NCBI GenBank assembly: GCA_023374025.1
Contig: SIJG01000098.1
Coordinates: 186,001 to 250,000, forward strand
Direction: 5' to 3'
Origin: Heterodera schachtii
Taxonomy: Eukaryota > Nematoda > Chromadorea > Rhabditida > Heteroderidae
DNA length: 64,000 nt
Shown: positions 11,242 through 22,744 of the stretch, piece after piece
Numbering within the stretch: the stretch's first letter is position 1
Layout of the letters: each line of letters begins with the position of its first letter
The notes under the pieces: model-generated
Seen by the model: the letters and a program-made list of their open reading frames with translations, nothing else
Database searches by the model: none
What the model was told of the DNA's origin: nothing
Translations under genes and position numbers: made by a program

Positions 11242-11900
11242 TCACCCAATGCAATTAATGGCAATAAAAAGCCGAATGGACACACTGTTCAAATTGTTGA
11301 TCCAATTTTCATCTTTCTGCTGCTGCTGCTGAACGAATACGGCCTCCCCAATTTTGCATCGTTTCATTGTCCAATCGATGCCCCATTTATTTTTCATTAC
11401 TTTGGTGAGTGTCAGCTTTTCCTTTGTCAATTCGTTCACCAATTCAAATGGCACCATTTGCTTTGACGGCACATGAACAGAAAAATGGCGAATAGTTGAG
11501 ATGGCAGTAAATTTTGTAAGAACATGTCTTATCGGGTTTTCGGGGTCGCTGATCACGAATATAACAAAGATTCTGTTCGACCTATTTCGAATCCCGAACC
11601 CGAACAAAAAAATCGAAATTCAAACTCTTCTCATTTCTATTCTAAAAATATGGTACGAATGACAAAAAAAAACCAACAAAAAAGTGAGTTTTTGAATTTT
11701 GCCAAAAAATCAAAGTGTGGAACCTTTTTTCGCAAAACTTTTTGAAATAAAAAACGTGAATTTACTCGCCATAATTAAAAAGTTTGTCAAAAAAGGTGTG
11801 CTACCATCTAAACAATTACCGTAAAATGAATTTCGTAGCTAACCGAAGAAATGGCATTGGCACGGAGAAAATGCTAAACAATTCCAAAAATCAGTGATTT
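11242..11900 (-). pseudogene. F-box-like protein, family 1, last-exon fragment split by an insertion
   Basis: Exon 4 sequence of family 1 (VPFELVNELTKEKLTL…WTMKRCKIGE) reads on the minus strand from about 11480 to 11242. The start of the same exon and the preceding splice acceptor region are found about 340 bp away at 11823-11900. The intervening AT-rich insert (about 11484-11822) contains CCGAACCCGAAC-type repeat sequence. Exons 1-3 are absent, so this is a gene relic. Confidence 0.65.
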
Positions 11901-12412
11901 GCCCAGGCAAGTGGATTAGAACCCATGGACCAAAAATCCATTTTTAACCAACTGTGCAACTCATTTTCGCTCTTTTCGCTCTGTCGATATGTGCCCCGAG
12001 GCAATGAAATTCACAACAAGTCCAATTCTTAAGGGTGTATTTTCCCGATTTTATTGCATTTTTAAAGGAATTTTCGGAAAAAAACGCAAAAAAAAGGCAC
12101 CAAAACGGCAAAATGCCAAAAAAGGCATTTAAGGATAAAAATTATCCGTCGAATTGATTATTTATTTATTTGATTGATTTGTTGGTGGAGGAATAAAGTA
12201 AAACGCCCGGCAAATGGTCATCATTTTTCAAAATATTCTCCTGTTCCGTTCCATTCCCTTAAATTTTTTTGATAAAATGTGATTTTCACTAAAAATGTTT
12301 GTTTTTCGCTTTGTTTCTCATTATAAAAATAAAGATTCCAACGCAATTAATTCTTCTGCTATTTGTGTGACATCATTCGAAACTCGGCCAAATTGTGCTA
12401 ATTGCCACAAAA
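11901..12412. other. Gene-free stretch, F-box unit 5' flank
   Basis: No gene. The last 200 bp (from about 12200) match the 5' flanks of the other family 1 genes: the AAACGCCC…GTCATCATTTT block, AACGCAATTAATTCTTCTG and GTGACATCATTCGAA just before the ATG. It probably holds the promoter of gene C. Confidence 0.5.
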
Positions 12413-13596
12413 ATGAACCGACGGTAAGGCATTTTTTAAAACTCAAATAGATTCGTCATTTGTTTAACTAAACTGTTTTTCCATAATTTCAGTTGGATTT
12501 GCAACGACGTTTGGATGGACATTTTGCCCTGTTTTGACCATGCCCAACTCGGCCTCAAATTGGCACTTCTTTCGCCACGTTTCAATTTTCTGGTGGACAA
12601 ACATTTCGATGGCAAAAGCGAATTGACTATTTGGAGAACGATCGAAATTGGCAAGGGCATTGGAACAAAACCGAAACTATCTGTACTGATGGATTACAAT
12701 TCGGTGCCATTTCCGTTGCCTGATTATCCGTTGCCCAGCAAAATCCGTTTTAAGCATCTTCGGATTAAGTAATTTAAAGTCAGAGCATTATGGCAATAAA
12801 AGCATTCTTTCACAGTTACATTGATCATTCCGTCATCGCTTTTCTTCGTTTAAATCACCAAATTTTCGACAAAAGAGGCACCATACAGTTGATGTGGCTT
12901 CATTCACAACCCACGGATGACGAGAAGCCAATTTGGGATATTTTTGTTCGTGAAATTTGGCCCATTTTTTCGGCAAACATTTGCCATTTGGGCTTTTCCC
13001 GTAGTTATCCTTTGGACAATTTGCTTCGTCGCACTTCGCCGACAATTCTCATTGATCTCAATCATTTGATTTCAATCAATTCATTTGGTCTGATGCCCGA
13101 GGCTATTGCGATTGGTGATGATTTTGATGGGCCAAATGCATCAATTTCTGCTGGCCAAGCATTGTCCAAATGGTTGCACATTCCGAGAAAAGATGGCCAA
13201 CCCAAGCGATTGCGTTGCGAATATTACAACAAACAAACGGACATTAATTGGATCAACAATTTCAAGGAGGTGTGGTCCCACATTTTTGGCAAGTCACTGA
13301 TTTTTGTTTTCCAAATTGTTTAGGCATTTCTCCGTGCCAATGCCATTTCTTCCGTCAGTTACCAAATTAATTTTTCTGTTCGTTCGCCGTCAATGCAAAT
13401 GGTGCCATTTGAATTGGTGAACGAATGGACAAAGGAAAAGCTGACATTGGCCAAAGAAAACGAAAATGACTTGGAGGATAACAGTTGGATAATGAAACGA
13501 TGCAAAATTGTGGAGGCCGCGGCTGTTCAGCTTCAGAAAGATGAAAATTGTAACAATGTGTTCATTTGGCTTTTCAGTAGTGATTGCATCGGGTGA
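12413..13596 (+). CDS. F-box-like protein, family 1 (copy C), intact
   Basis: Exons are 12413-12423, 12493-12768, 12816-13269 and 13324-13596, giving about 337 residues. The F-box-like segment is in exon 2 (WICNDVWMDILPCFDHAQ…LALLSPRFNFLVDKHF). Exon 3 keeps the conserved YIDHSVIAFLRLN, WDIFVREIWPIFSAN and GQALSKWLH blocks; exon 4 keeps VPFELVNEWTKEKLTL and WIMKRCKI. All splice sites are GT-AG and no frame break is seen. The role inferred from the family is substrate selection in an SCF ubiquitin ligase; the substrate is unknown. Confidence 0.8.
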
Positions 13597-13629
13597 GCAA
13601 TTAAAAAAAGCATTGATTTTAAGCCGGTG

Positions 13630-14328
13630 ATTAGTAGAGCATCCAATTATATGGAAATCCATATTTTTTGCTGGACTGTTGAAGGCCTGAAACGCACGAA
13701 AAACACCTTTTTGCTTGGTTTGAAGCTTCTAGTATGGATTTCTGTATAACTCGGGAGCACCGATCTCTCCCCAAGTTTGGTTGGTGGTGCCGTAATCACT
13801 CGACGGCCCCCAACTTTGTTTGCCTTCTAACTAGAGTGCCACGCACGGGACCGGGAATACGGCTGATCGCTGTTTTTGTTCTTTTGTCCGTCACTCATTA
13901 CCAGAAGAAGATGGCCCTAACTAAACACACTTTTCAGGTTCCATGATGTTTCGTCACTGATAAATGATTTCTTAAATGGTAATTAAAACCGATTTATTGG
14001 AGGCAAAATGACCACCGACTTTATCATTAGGTCAAAAGAATGAGCCTGGAATTTCAGGAAATCGCTTAATTTATCCTAAGGGCATATATACACATATAAT
14101 ACAATTTGTGATCACTGCAACAAAACAACAATTTTATATACATCAGATGGGCTCAAATTCATTAGCCAAACTCCGCATCAATTAAATAGATCATTTCTCA
14201 ACAAATCGTTGTTCAATCATTTCTGTTGCTGATCACTTGCGTCGATCATTGCATCAAGGGCCTAAAAATCGAAAAGCAATAAATTTGGCTATTTGAAGAA
14301 GCATTCATTATTCATTCACTGACCCATC
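13630..14328. other. Repeats between convergent genes C and D
   Basis: A MITE-like repeat at about 13645-13755 has inverted GGAAATCCATA ends and a central GAAACGCACGAAAAACA. Relatives lie at about 31020-31135, 33345-33450 and 35815-35965. A partial 3'-flank module follows at about 13855-13925. The remaining sequence is AT-rich and without a gene. Confidence 0.5.
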
Positions 14329-15468
14329 TCAGATGTCGATCCGATTCCACTGGTCCATAAAGTTCCATCCAATCGCTTCCTCCTCCCATTTGGCCCATTT
14401 GCTTTCGTCGCGCACAATTGGACAACGGATCAGAAGAACACGGCGGATATCGTCCATCTTTTTCAACGTCAATTGCTCCCGGGTCAATTCGTTGGTCAGA
14501 ACAAATGGCACAACGGAGAAAAAACCATACGGGAAGTGAATGATGGAAATGAAATTGACGGGAGATGAAGCATTGGTAAATTCCTAAAATGGGGGAAAAA
14601 TTGGTTAAGAAATACGAAATGATCAATATCTGGCGCCAAATGCCAGCCACCGTATTCCAACCAGCATTTGAACATCTTTGGCACATTGTCCGGACGTGGA
14701 GTGAAAAGCCATTTGGCCACCGCCTGTCCTTCCGACGCCCCGGCACTGTCATCACATGGAAATTCGGTGAAGAAACCACTGGAATAGGCATTGACAACGC
14801 GAAGTGATGGACAATCGTCGAGAATTGACGGGACGAATTTGCGCAAACGGTTGAAACTTTTTTCGGACAATTGGATGCCACGAATGTTTGTCGCGATCAT
14901 TGGCCAAATGTTGCGCCAAATCGACTCCAAAGTGCGGTCATCGAAGTAGGTGTCGATGGTCAAATGAATGGGACGGGCGGCCAAAATTGGACAAAAACGG
15001 TGGAGAAAAGTGATGGCATTGTTGTTGAAGTACCTGTGAAAAATGATGGAAGCCGTTATACAGACATAAAATTCACCAAAATCTCACTTCAATGAAATGG
15101 CTTTGAATCCGACGACTCTCTTTGGCAACGGCTTTTGCGTAATTCCAAACGATTCCAAATTGGCATTGACAACATCCATTTCCTTGGTGCCATCCGCTTC
15201 GAACTTCATTTTGATTTTCATCGATCTCAGAGTCCAGTGGCGAGTCTTGAAGTGTTCATCCACGTAGAAGTCAAAACGGTGGCTGATCATCGCAATTCCA
15301 AGGCCAAGTTGAGAAGCCGGAAGCAAATCGTACACACAAAGCCAACAATCGGCGGAGATAAAACTGAAAAAAGGAAAAATAAACTTAAAATTGAAATTGT
15401 AAATTGGCATTTAAATTTTACATTGCTTTCGCCATTTTCTCATCCGCTTCGTTTCGGCTGTCTGACAT
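14329..15468 (-). CDS. F-box-like protein, family 2 (copy D), intact
   Basis: Exons on the minus strand are 15468-15422, 15363-15088, 15033-14616 and 14583-14329, giving about 331 residues. The N-terminus (MSDSRNEADEKMAKA) is charged. The F-box-like segment follows (ADCWLCVYDLLPASQLGLGIAM…RFDFYVDEHF). The C-terminal region has FVPSILDDCPSLR, FPCDDSAGAS, GQAVAKWLFTPRPD, the TNELTREQLTL block and a KWAKWEEEA end. I recognise this arrangement from a large cyst-nematode F-box family. It is related to, but clearly distinct from, family 1. It lies head-to-head with copy E, 674 bp apart. Confidence 0.8.
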
Positions 15469-16142
15469 TTTGTTGAGGGGAAATGATTAGGACAGTTTTC
15501 GTCGGATTTAAATGGCTTAGCAAAGATCAAAAATTATGTGAAATCGGCAGTTTCCTTTTTTTAAATGTGTGGGATTTTGTTGAATGGCACTTTTTCCGGA
15601 GGTTATCGAGGTCTCCTCTGATCGCGAAACAGATACATACATATTCATTTTGACCAATTCTAATCCCAAAACACGGAATGTAATTTTTAACTCGATTCTT
15701 TAATTCAAAAACACCCTACAGACCAAAAGATGAAAATTAAATGGCGAATGTAAAATGAAAAGTGGCGGAGGAGCAACCACTTAAGGTAAAATGCCGAAAA
15801 GAAATGCACCACAAAACATACAAAGTAATGTTTGAAGGAATTGTCAGGTAGAAAAATTGGATGAAAGCGACGAAAAGAATGGATAATAATGAAAAATGAC
15901 GAAGCAGAAACCACTTTTATACTAATTTATTTTGCCAATTTTTGCGCGATTTTGTTAAACGATCGTTTATTGACGCATTGCTATAAAAGCGATCACTCCC
16001 CTTTCATTTTCTTTAATTCATCACTCACTTTTTCCATCCTTTTTGTTCCGCAAAGGATTTACTTGATTTTCTCGGATTTTCTTTTTTTTTAATTTACAAT
16101 TTTTTTTTCTGTTTTTCTAATAAGCAAGTTTGCCTCATCAAA
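15469..16142. promoter_or_regulatory. Shared intergenic region between divergent family 2 genes D and E
   Basis: The two genes are transcribed away from each other and their first exons are nearly identical, so this 674-bp AT-rich region must contain both promoters. I see no confident TATA box or other named site. Short similar stretches adjoin both ATGs (CCGCTTCGTTTCGGC versus GCCGAAAAGAAGCGG within the first exons). The D/E pair looks like an inverted duplication. Confidence 0.45.
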
Positions 16143-17277
16143 ATGTCAGACCGCCGAAAAGAAGCGGAGGAAAAGATGGCAAAAGCAGTGTAAATTAAAC
16201 TTTAAAATGCCAATTTTCAATTTCAATTTTGTTTTTCTTTTTTCAGCTTCATTTCTGGCGACGGTTGGCTGGCGGTGTTCGATTTGCTCTCTCCGCGTCA
16301 ACTTGGCCTTGGAATTTCACTGATCAGTCGCCGATTTGACTTTTACGTCGACGAACACTTCAAAACGCGAAAATGGACATTGGTTCAAATTCGAAGCAAA
16401 ATTGAAGAAAATGGCACCAAAGAAATGGAAATTATCAATTTCAATTGGAAATCGTTGCCAATCCCGCAAATTCAATTGCCACGCAAAGTCATCGGATTCG
16501 AACGGATCATCATCTCGTAAATTAGCTAAATGTCTAAATTTTAGACAACATTTCCCATTCATTTTCAGTTACATCGACCGAAATGTCATCGCTTTTCTCA
16601 ACCGTTTTCGTCCGCTTTTCGCCGCATGTCAAATTAATTCGTCCATCCATACGTTCAGTGACCGCATTTCGGAGTCCATTTTGCGCAACACTTGGCCAAT
16701 GCTCGAAAAAAAACATTTGTGTCATGGAATTGTTCGCAACAGTTTTCCGCCTTTTGCGACAATTCGTCCCGTCAATTCTCAACGACTGTCCATCGCTTCG
16801 CATTATCAATGCCTATTATGACGGTTTCTTCGCCGAATTTCCATGTGATGACAGTGCCAATGCTTCGAATGGACAAGCGGTGGCCAAATGGCTTTTCACT
16901 GCCCGTCCGGACAATGTGCCAAAGGTGTTCAAATGCTCGTTGTACATGGTTGATGTGAATTGGCCGTCAAATATTGAACCGTTCAAAGCGGTGCTTTCAT
17001 TTATCATTTCATATTTCTAATCAATTTTCCCCTATTTTAGGCATTTGGCAATGCTTCTTCCCATGCTAATTTCATTGTCGTCATTTGGTTTCGTTATTTT
17101 GTTGACTTCGTTGTGCCCTTTGACCAGACCAACGAATTGACCCGTGAACATTTGGCATTGAAAAGAACTTCCAATAGCCATCGTTTTGTGTTGGTCCGTT
17201 GTTTAATTGCGCGAGATGAAAGCAAATGGGCAAAATGGGAAGAGGAAGCAATTGATTGGCATGAAGTTTGGGATTGA
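16143..17277 (+). pseudogene. F-box-like protein, family 2 (copy E), one frameshift
   Basis: Exon 1 is 16143-16189, exon 2 is 16247-16516, exon 3 is 16569-16990 and exon 4 is 17041-17277. The parts match copy D throughout: the F-box-like GDGWLAVFDLLSPRQLGLG, FVPSILNDCPSLR, FPCDDSANAS, TNELTREHLAL and KWAKWEEEA. The reading frame breaks once inside exon 3, at a run of eight adenines at about 16706-16713. Before it the frame reads …RNTWPMLE; after it LLRQFVPSIL is in another frame. Everything else is intact. It is therefore either a very young pseudogene or an assembly/sequencing error in a homopolymer. Confidence 0.75.
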
Positions 17278-17739
17278 CATGCTCATTAAATGATCTTTTT
17301 TGTTGGAGTGATCAATTTAAGTATTTGTGTTATGCTTAGAATATAATTAGTGATTTTTGATCAGGAACCTGGACTCTGATTATGCATGAACCTTCATATA
17401 AGTTTTCCTGACCCCTAGGTTTTTTTTTCAAAATTTCCCCGATTTTCAGTGTTCAGATCACCATGGAGGAGTAAATAGTAGAGACCGGAAATTTCAAATT
17501 TGCGGATCCCGCTGCGGGATTGGTACTGAAAAATTTTGCGGGACGGGATCCCGCATGTATAAATCCCACATTTAAAATTTGCGGGATCCCGCGCGGGATT
17601 GCGGGATTTTGGAAATTTCAAAAAAATTTAGAATTAAATTTTGAAAAACTCCTAAAAACTAAATCTTGGCACATTAAAATAGAAATTTTTTAGATGGTAT
17701 ACGTGAAAAGGGGTTAATGGGTTGGTCAAGATTTTTAAG
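17278..17739. repeat. GGGATCCCGC palindromic short repeats
   Basis: There is no gene. At about 17500-17615 the sequence is built from repeats of the self-complementary GGGATCCCGC and GCGGGAT units in both orientations. A further diverged group (GGATCCC, GGGATCCCGATCC) lies at 18689-18722. Confidence 0.6.
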
Positions 17740-17988
17740 CAGGGTTGCCAGATTAAAATTTTAAAAAGCCTCATTTGGCAGGCAAAAAAGCCTCATTTTG
17801 GGTCAAAAAGTCTTACAAAATGTATTTAAACACGTTTAAAATGTTCAAATGTTATATTTTTTTTTGTCCATGATTAATTTGAGCATTTTTTTGTTAGAAA
17901 TAAGCATTTTTTGGGATTCTGAACATGAAAAACGAAGTCGATTTTTTTGCGGCGCTTTTTCCAAAAAACTTTTGGGGCGCAAGGGGGG

Positions 17989-18014
17989 CCGGCGGTGCCG
18001 ATAGGCGCCGCCGG
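17989..18014. repeat. 26-nt GC-rich palindrome (copy 1)
   Basis: This near-perfect inverted repeat opens CCGGCGGTGCCG, has a central GATA and closes with GGCGCCGCCGG. The same palindrome recurs at 18125-18150, 18510-18535 and 18645-18670, and in diverged form at 21249-21270 and 21511-21536. Each is usually followed by GGAAAAATTTT. It would form a strong hairpin in single-stranded DNA or RNA. Confidence 0.8.
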
Positions 18015-18124
18015 GAAAAATTTTGTAATTTTCAATGCGATTTGTTAACAGGTTTTGTCCGAAAAATGACCAAATTTTGCGATTTTGAGCAAATTTTTGC
18101 TTGTAAATTAAGGATTTTTACGGT

Positions 18125-18150
18125 CCGGCGGTGCCGATAGGCGCCGCCGG
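18125..18150. repeat. 26-nt GC-rich palindrome (copy 2)
   Basis: Sequence identical to the copy at 17989. Confidence 0.8.
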
Positions 18151-18509
18151 GGAAAAAATTAAGAATTTTGACCATATTTTCATTAAAAAATTCTTTAAAT
18201 TGCCAAACATTATGCCAATTTATCAAAATTTAAAAGATTCTGAGGGTTTTCCCCAAAAGCCTCAAAAATCCTCAAATTTCTCAAAAAGCCACAAAAATCC
18301 TCAAATCCTCATTTTCTAAAAAAATCCTCATTGACCTATCAAAAAGCCACAAAATGAGGATAAATCCTCAGACCTGGCAACCCTGTTTTAAGGGTCAGAG
18401 GGTTGGATAGAGACCGGTGGACAAATTGTTAATGGGATCAATCCATAAATTTAACGTTTTATTTTTAAGTTGTTCGCGCTTTTTCAAAAACTTTTTGGGA
18501 ACAGAGGGT

Positions 18510-18535
18510 CCGGCGGTGCCGATAGGCGCCGCCGG
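18510..18535. repeat. 26-nt GC-rich palindrome (copy 3)
   Basis: Identical to the copy at 17989. It lies outside the hAT-like element, so the palindrome is not confined to that element. Confidence 0.8.
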
Positions 18536-18644
18536 AAAAATTTTTTGAAAATTTTGTCAATTTATTAACTGATTTTGTCCAAAAAAAGACCAAATATTGC
18601 ACTTTTGAACTCATTATCGACTGACTTAATAAGTAAAAGCCGGT

Positions 18645-18670
18645 CCGGCGGTGCCGACAGGCGCCGCCAG
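18645..18670. repeat. 26-nt GC-rich palindrome (copy 4)
   Basis: Two changes relative to the copy at 17989 (GACA for GATA in the loop and a G to A near the end). Confidence 0.75.
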
Positions 18671-18749
18671 GAAATTTTTAAAATTAGGATCCCAGGAAAA
18701 TCCTAACGGGATCCCGATCCGGTCCGAGCTCTAGTCTCGAATTTTCGGG

Positions 18750-19205
18750 AGTTAATCTCGGTCCAAGTCTCGCTGTCAGTTTCAAATTTTCATGCCCAAT
18801 TTTATGGACCTCAATTGGCTGGCCAACAGCCAGCCCACTTCCACAAACAGTAGAACACTCGGAGATAAAAAAAAGGGATAATGCATTTTTAAAACGATGG
18901 ATCACTGCTGGCGGCGGCGGTGGTCGCTCCATTTCGATCGAGTCACGAAATGATGGGGATGAAGCTGCTTCCGAGCCGGACATTGTGCAGGACAGAATGA
19001 TCGACTTCATGCGGCACAAAAAGGACAGCACAACAACACCAGCAACAAGAACGACAGCGAAAATGGAGGACGCCGGTGGCAGCAGGGGAAGGGTACTGTA
19101 GAATTGGGGTGGGTTTTTGTAACAGTTAAATTCTGTAGCTGGTCGGCAACAGTAAGGGGTTGTGGGTCTTTTTGGAGCTGCTGGATGTGCGTAGTGGAAA
19201 AACAT
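18750..19205 (-). CDS. Possible exon of a single-pass membrane protein
   Basis: A minus-strand open frame contains a clear membrane helix (IFAVVLVAGVVVLSFLC) followed by a cytoplasm-like tail with a proline run (ERPPPPPAVIHRF). I do not recognise it, no start or flanking exons could be fixed, and it ends in repeat sequence. It could be an exon of a truncated host gene or chance. Confidence 0.25.
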
Positions 19206-19800
19206 GCTGGCGCCTAAACGCGCGCGCCCAAACGCAATGGACCCGCCGTACCCTCACGGGCATTTTGCCAATTAGGGTATTTTATTGGTACAGGAAGCCT
19301 GTCAGTTCGTTGTCCCTGTAAAACTCATGTGGTGATCGTTAGCGCTGGTCTGAGCCCGGATTTGTGATCAGAGAGAGACCTCGAAAGCCCCTTGAAACTT
19401 ATTTTCATTAATTTATAAAACATTAAAAAATATTAAAATGTACCAACTCTTGCTTGCACCGGCCAGTTCATACTGTAGAGACCTGAGATCCTAACAATGT
19501 TCATACTTCTTTATCCATCATTTTCGGACTTGCTTCGCTGATATTCTTTTCCTCCTCTTCGTTGCTTCTAGTTGGGTGGGGGTTAAGAATTTTTTTTTTC
19601 ATGAAGACTTGAATCGGCATCGGTTAAATTGGATGGAAAATAAATTTTTGAGGTTTATATTTTTTGGGGTCGAAAAAGTTGGGCCGCAAATGTCCGATTT
19701 TCAGCAGGCCGCAAATGTCCTACAACCATATTTGTCCTAGCCCAAGTGATCTGCGATCCAGAAAATCCTGAAAACCCAATTTTTGTCGATTATTTTGTGC
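19206..19800. other. Gene-free repeats
   Basis: A GCGCCNAAACG-type repeat lies at about 19209-19245 and AT-rich sequence follows. No gene is supported. Confidence 0.4.
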
Positions 19801-20090
19801 AAATCTCAAATTTGTGTGTTTTCGTACTTTTTTGCCCATTTTTATGCATCTGATTTATTTACCGAAATTGAGAGGTTTTTCTTCATAAAATGCATTTGAT
19901 CACTGATTTGAATTATGATCGGCCGGTCATTCTTAATTAATTCATTTCTTCTTCTGTGGCTGATCACAGTTTTTGTTGTTTTGTCCGTCACTCATTTGTC
20001 AGCAGAAGCCCCTTTTGTGATGCTTTGTCCGGCTTCTTCTGCTGGTGGCGGAGACAATGGCCTTAATTAGGCACATAATTCAAATTTGTA
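19800..20090 (-). repeat. 3'-flank module of F-box unit F
   Basis: The conserved block series (GATCGGCCGGTCATTC, GTGGCTGATCACAG, TTTGTCCGTCACTCATTTGTC, GGTGGCGGAGACAATGGCC) is in the orientation expected downstream of minus-strand gene F. Confidence 0.75.
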
Positions 20091-20112
20091 CAAAATCAAA
20101 TGCCGATAATAG

Positions 20113-20508
20113 TAGGACTGGTGCCACCACACATTTTATGGGGATTTTAGGGTCGCTGATCACGAATCTAGCATCCAATTTGACCAACTCCAAACACCGG
20201 ACCCAAATTCGAACAAAAATTCGAAAATTCAAATTTTTCGGTTTTAAGATTATTGGTCAACCATTTTTTAAATTCACGGAAACGAACTGAAAGTCATCAG
20301 TGCTTCAATAAAAAAAAAATCATTTTTAGACTAAGAATAAAAAATCGAAAATTTTGAATTTTCAACTTTTTCTTATTTGGATCCGGAATTCGGAATTGGT
20401 CGAAATTTAGTGATCAGCGACCAGAAAACCATTGGAAACATGTTTTCATGACTTTTTAAAACAAAAAAAATTTCTTTGGGGGACCAGAGCCCTACTATTA
20501 CACAAATG
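20113..20508. mobile_element. Inverted-repeat element with TAGGGCTC/TAGGACTGG ends
   Basis: The left end is TAGTAGGACTGGTGCCACCAC. The right end is GGGGACCAGAGCCCTACTA. Its interior resembles the element at 35232-35800 (GGTTTTAAGATTATTGGTCAACCATT and GAAAACATGTTTTCATGA). It lies between the 3'-flank module and the last exon of gene F, exactly where the 35232 element lies relative to gene J. Confidence 0.65.
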
Positions 20509-20525
20509 TCTTTTTTTTAAATTGC

Positions 20526-22547
20526 TCACCCAATGCAATTAGTGTCACCAACAAGCCAAAAGAACACATTGTTACAATTGTTGTCCCAATTTTCATCTTT
20601 CTGCTGCTTCTCCTCTTTCTCCCCACTCATTTTGCATCGTTTCATTATCCATCGGTTGTCCAATTCCTTTGTTTTGACCAATGTCAGCTTTTCCTTTGTC
20701 CATTCGTTCACCACACATTCAAACGGCATCATTTGCATTGACGGATGAACAGAAAAATGAATTTGGTAACTAACTGAAGAAATGGCATTGGCACGGAGAA
20801 AATGCTAAACAATTTGATTGAAAACAAAAATCAGTCATTTGCCGAAATGTGGGACCACACCAGCAGGGATGGCACAGAATCAGGGCTGGACGAAATTACG
20901 GATTACGTATTACGGATTACGGAAATTACGGCCTTTTTGGAGTTACGGATTACGGGTTACGGATTTTTGGGATTTTTCCGTAATTTTGATCCGTAACTGG
21001 CTTTTTAGATTATTTTTCGAGACGATTTCTTGCAAGATTATTTTTTATAAAATGAATTTTTTTTTCTATTTTTATTAAAAGGCTACCCATATTTCGATTT
21101 AATCTGACTTATTTTTGGTAATTTGTAGTATTATTAACATACATAAAAGGGGGGGGGGGGGAGGCTAGCAAAGAGGAAAAGAGGAAATGCTAAAAATTTG
21201 GCTATTTTTTAATAAAATTCGTTAAAATTCTGAAAAAATTTTTCCTCTGCGGCGCTTATCGGCACCGCCCGCCCCAAAAATTCCTAATTATTTTTATACT
21301 TTTGCTGAAAATTTTAGATTTTCCTTGGTGGTACCCCCCCCCCCCCCCAGACCTAGCCTCTCACCCAAATTTTCCAAAAAATTTCACTAAATTTTCAAAA
21401 AATCGACATTTTTTGACGAAAACCTCCTAAAAATTGCTCAAAATCGCAAAATTCATCACTTTTTTGGACAAAATTCGTTAACAAATTGCATAAAAAATGC
21501 AAAAATTTTCCCGGCGACGCCTATCGGCATCGCCGGACCCCCTTTTTCCAAAAAAGTTTTTTGGAAAAACCGCCGCAAAAAAAAAGTGGAGTGAAAAGCA
21601 AAAAAAAAAAAAAAGGTCGTCGCCCGGGGGGCGAGTACCCCCCCCCCAACCCGAAATCCTGGGACCGTCCCTGCCCTCCGCACCACACCTTCTTGAAATT
21701 GTTGACCCAATCGAAGTCCGCTTGTGCGTTCAAATCTTTGAAACAACGTAATCGCTTCGGTTGGCCATCTTTTCGCGGAGAGTGCAACCATTTGGACAAT
21801 GCTTGGCCAGCAGAAAATGTTGCATTTGGCCCATCAAAATCACCATCAATCGCAATCGCAGCGGGCAACAGATCAAATGAATTAATTGAATTCAATTGGT
21901 TGAGATCGGTGAGAATTGTCGGCGAAATGAGACGACGCAAATGGTCCAAATCAACACCACGGGAAAAGCCCAAGTGGCGAATATTTGCCGAAAAAATTGG
22001 CCAAATTTCACGAACAAAAATGTCCCAAATTGGCTGGCCATCCGTGGTATGTGCGGAAGGAATAAACGAATATAAATTGGTGCCTCTTTTGTCAAAAATT
22101 TGGTGATTTGAACGAAGAAAAGCGATGACGGAGTGATCGATGTAACTGAAAATGAAAGGAATGCTTTTTATTGCCATAGCTCTGATTCTAAATTACTCAA
22201 TCAGAAAGAATTTAAAACGGATTTTGCTGGGCAACGGACGGTCGGGCAACGGAAATGGCACAAATCCGTCATCGAACCGTACAGACAGTTTCGGTTTTGG
22301 TCCAATGTCCTTGCGAATGTGGATTCGTTTCCAAATTGTCAATTCGCTTTTGCCATCAAAATGTTTGTCCACCAACGCATTGAAACGTGGCGAAAGCAAT
22401 GCCAATTTGAGGCCGAGTTGAGGACGGTCAAAAGAGGGCAAAATGTCCATCCAAACGTCGTTACAAATCCAACTGAAATTGTGGAAACAATTTAGTAAAT
22501 AAATGATGAATTTGAGACTTTTCAAAAATGCCTTACCGTCGGTTCAT
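20526..22547 (-). CDS. F-box-like protein, family 1 (copy F), open but with an invaded intron
   Basis: Exons on the minus strand are 22547-22537, 22472-22197, 22145-21689 and 20804-20526, giving about 340 residues. The F-box-like exon reads WICNDVWMDILPSFDRPQ…LALLSPRFNALVDKHF. Exon 3 carries DIFVREIWPIFSANIRHLGF and GQALSKWLHSPRKDG; exon 4 carries NEWTKEKLTLVK and WIMKRCKM. No frame break is visible. The third intron, about 55 bp in other copies, is 884 bp here because repeats have inserted into it (about 20868-21680). Donor and acceptor are unchanged, so the gene may still be spliced. Confidence 0.7.
20868..21680. repeat. Repeat cluster inserted in intron 3 of gene F
   Basis: It starts at CAGCAGGGATGGCA, which resembles one terminus of the CAGGGATGGCA MITE. 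TTACGGATTACG tandem units follow at 20894-21000, then AT-rich sequence. The last part, about 21230-21680, is an inverted partner of 22745-23110 with homopolymer C/G tracts and the palindrome near 21511. No gene. Confidence 0.6.
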
Positions 22548-22744
22548 TTTTTTGGCAATTAGCACAATTTGGCCGAGTTCCGAATGATGTCAACAAATAA
22601 TAGAATAATTAATTGCGTTGGATAAAGCTTGGTTGTTTAGGGGTTTCCTATTTTTTTACGGATTGTATTTGATGAAAAAAACACAAAAATCACATTTTAT
22701 CCAAACAATTTTTGAATCTGTTCGCCTTAAATTGTTGCCAATGG

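Larger units (their letters stand above)
17740..18385. mobile_element. 646-bp non-autonomous hAT-like element
   Basis: Terminal inverted repeats begin CAGGGTTGCCAG and end CTGGCAACCCTG. A 7-bp direct repeat, TTTTAAG, flanks both sides (17733-17739 and 18386-18392), close to the 8-bp duplications of hAT elements. The interior is rich in AAAGCCTCATTTT-type repeats and contains two copies of a GC-rich palindrome (17989-18014 and 18125-18150). No transposase is visible. Confidence 0.75.
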
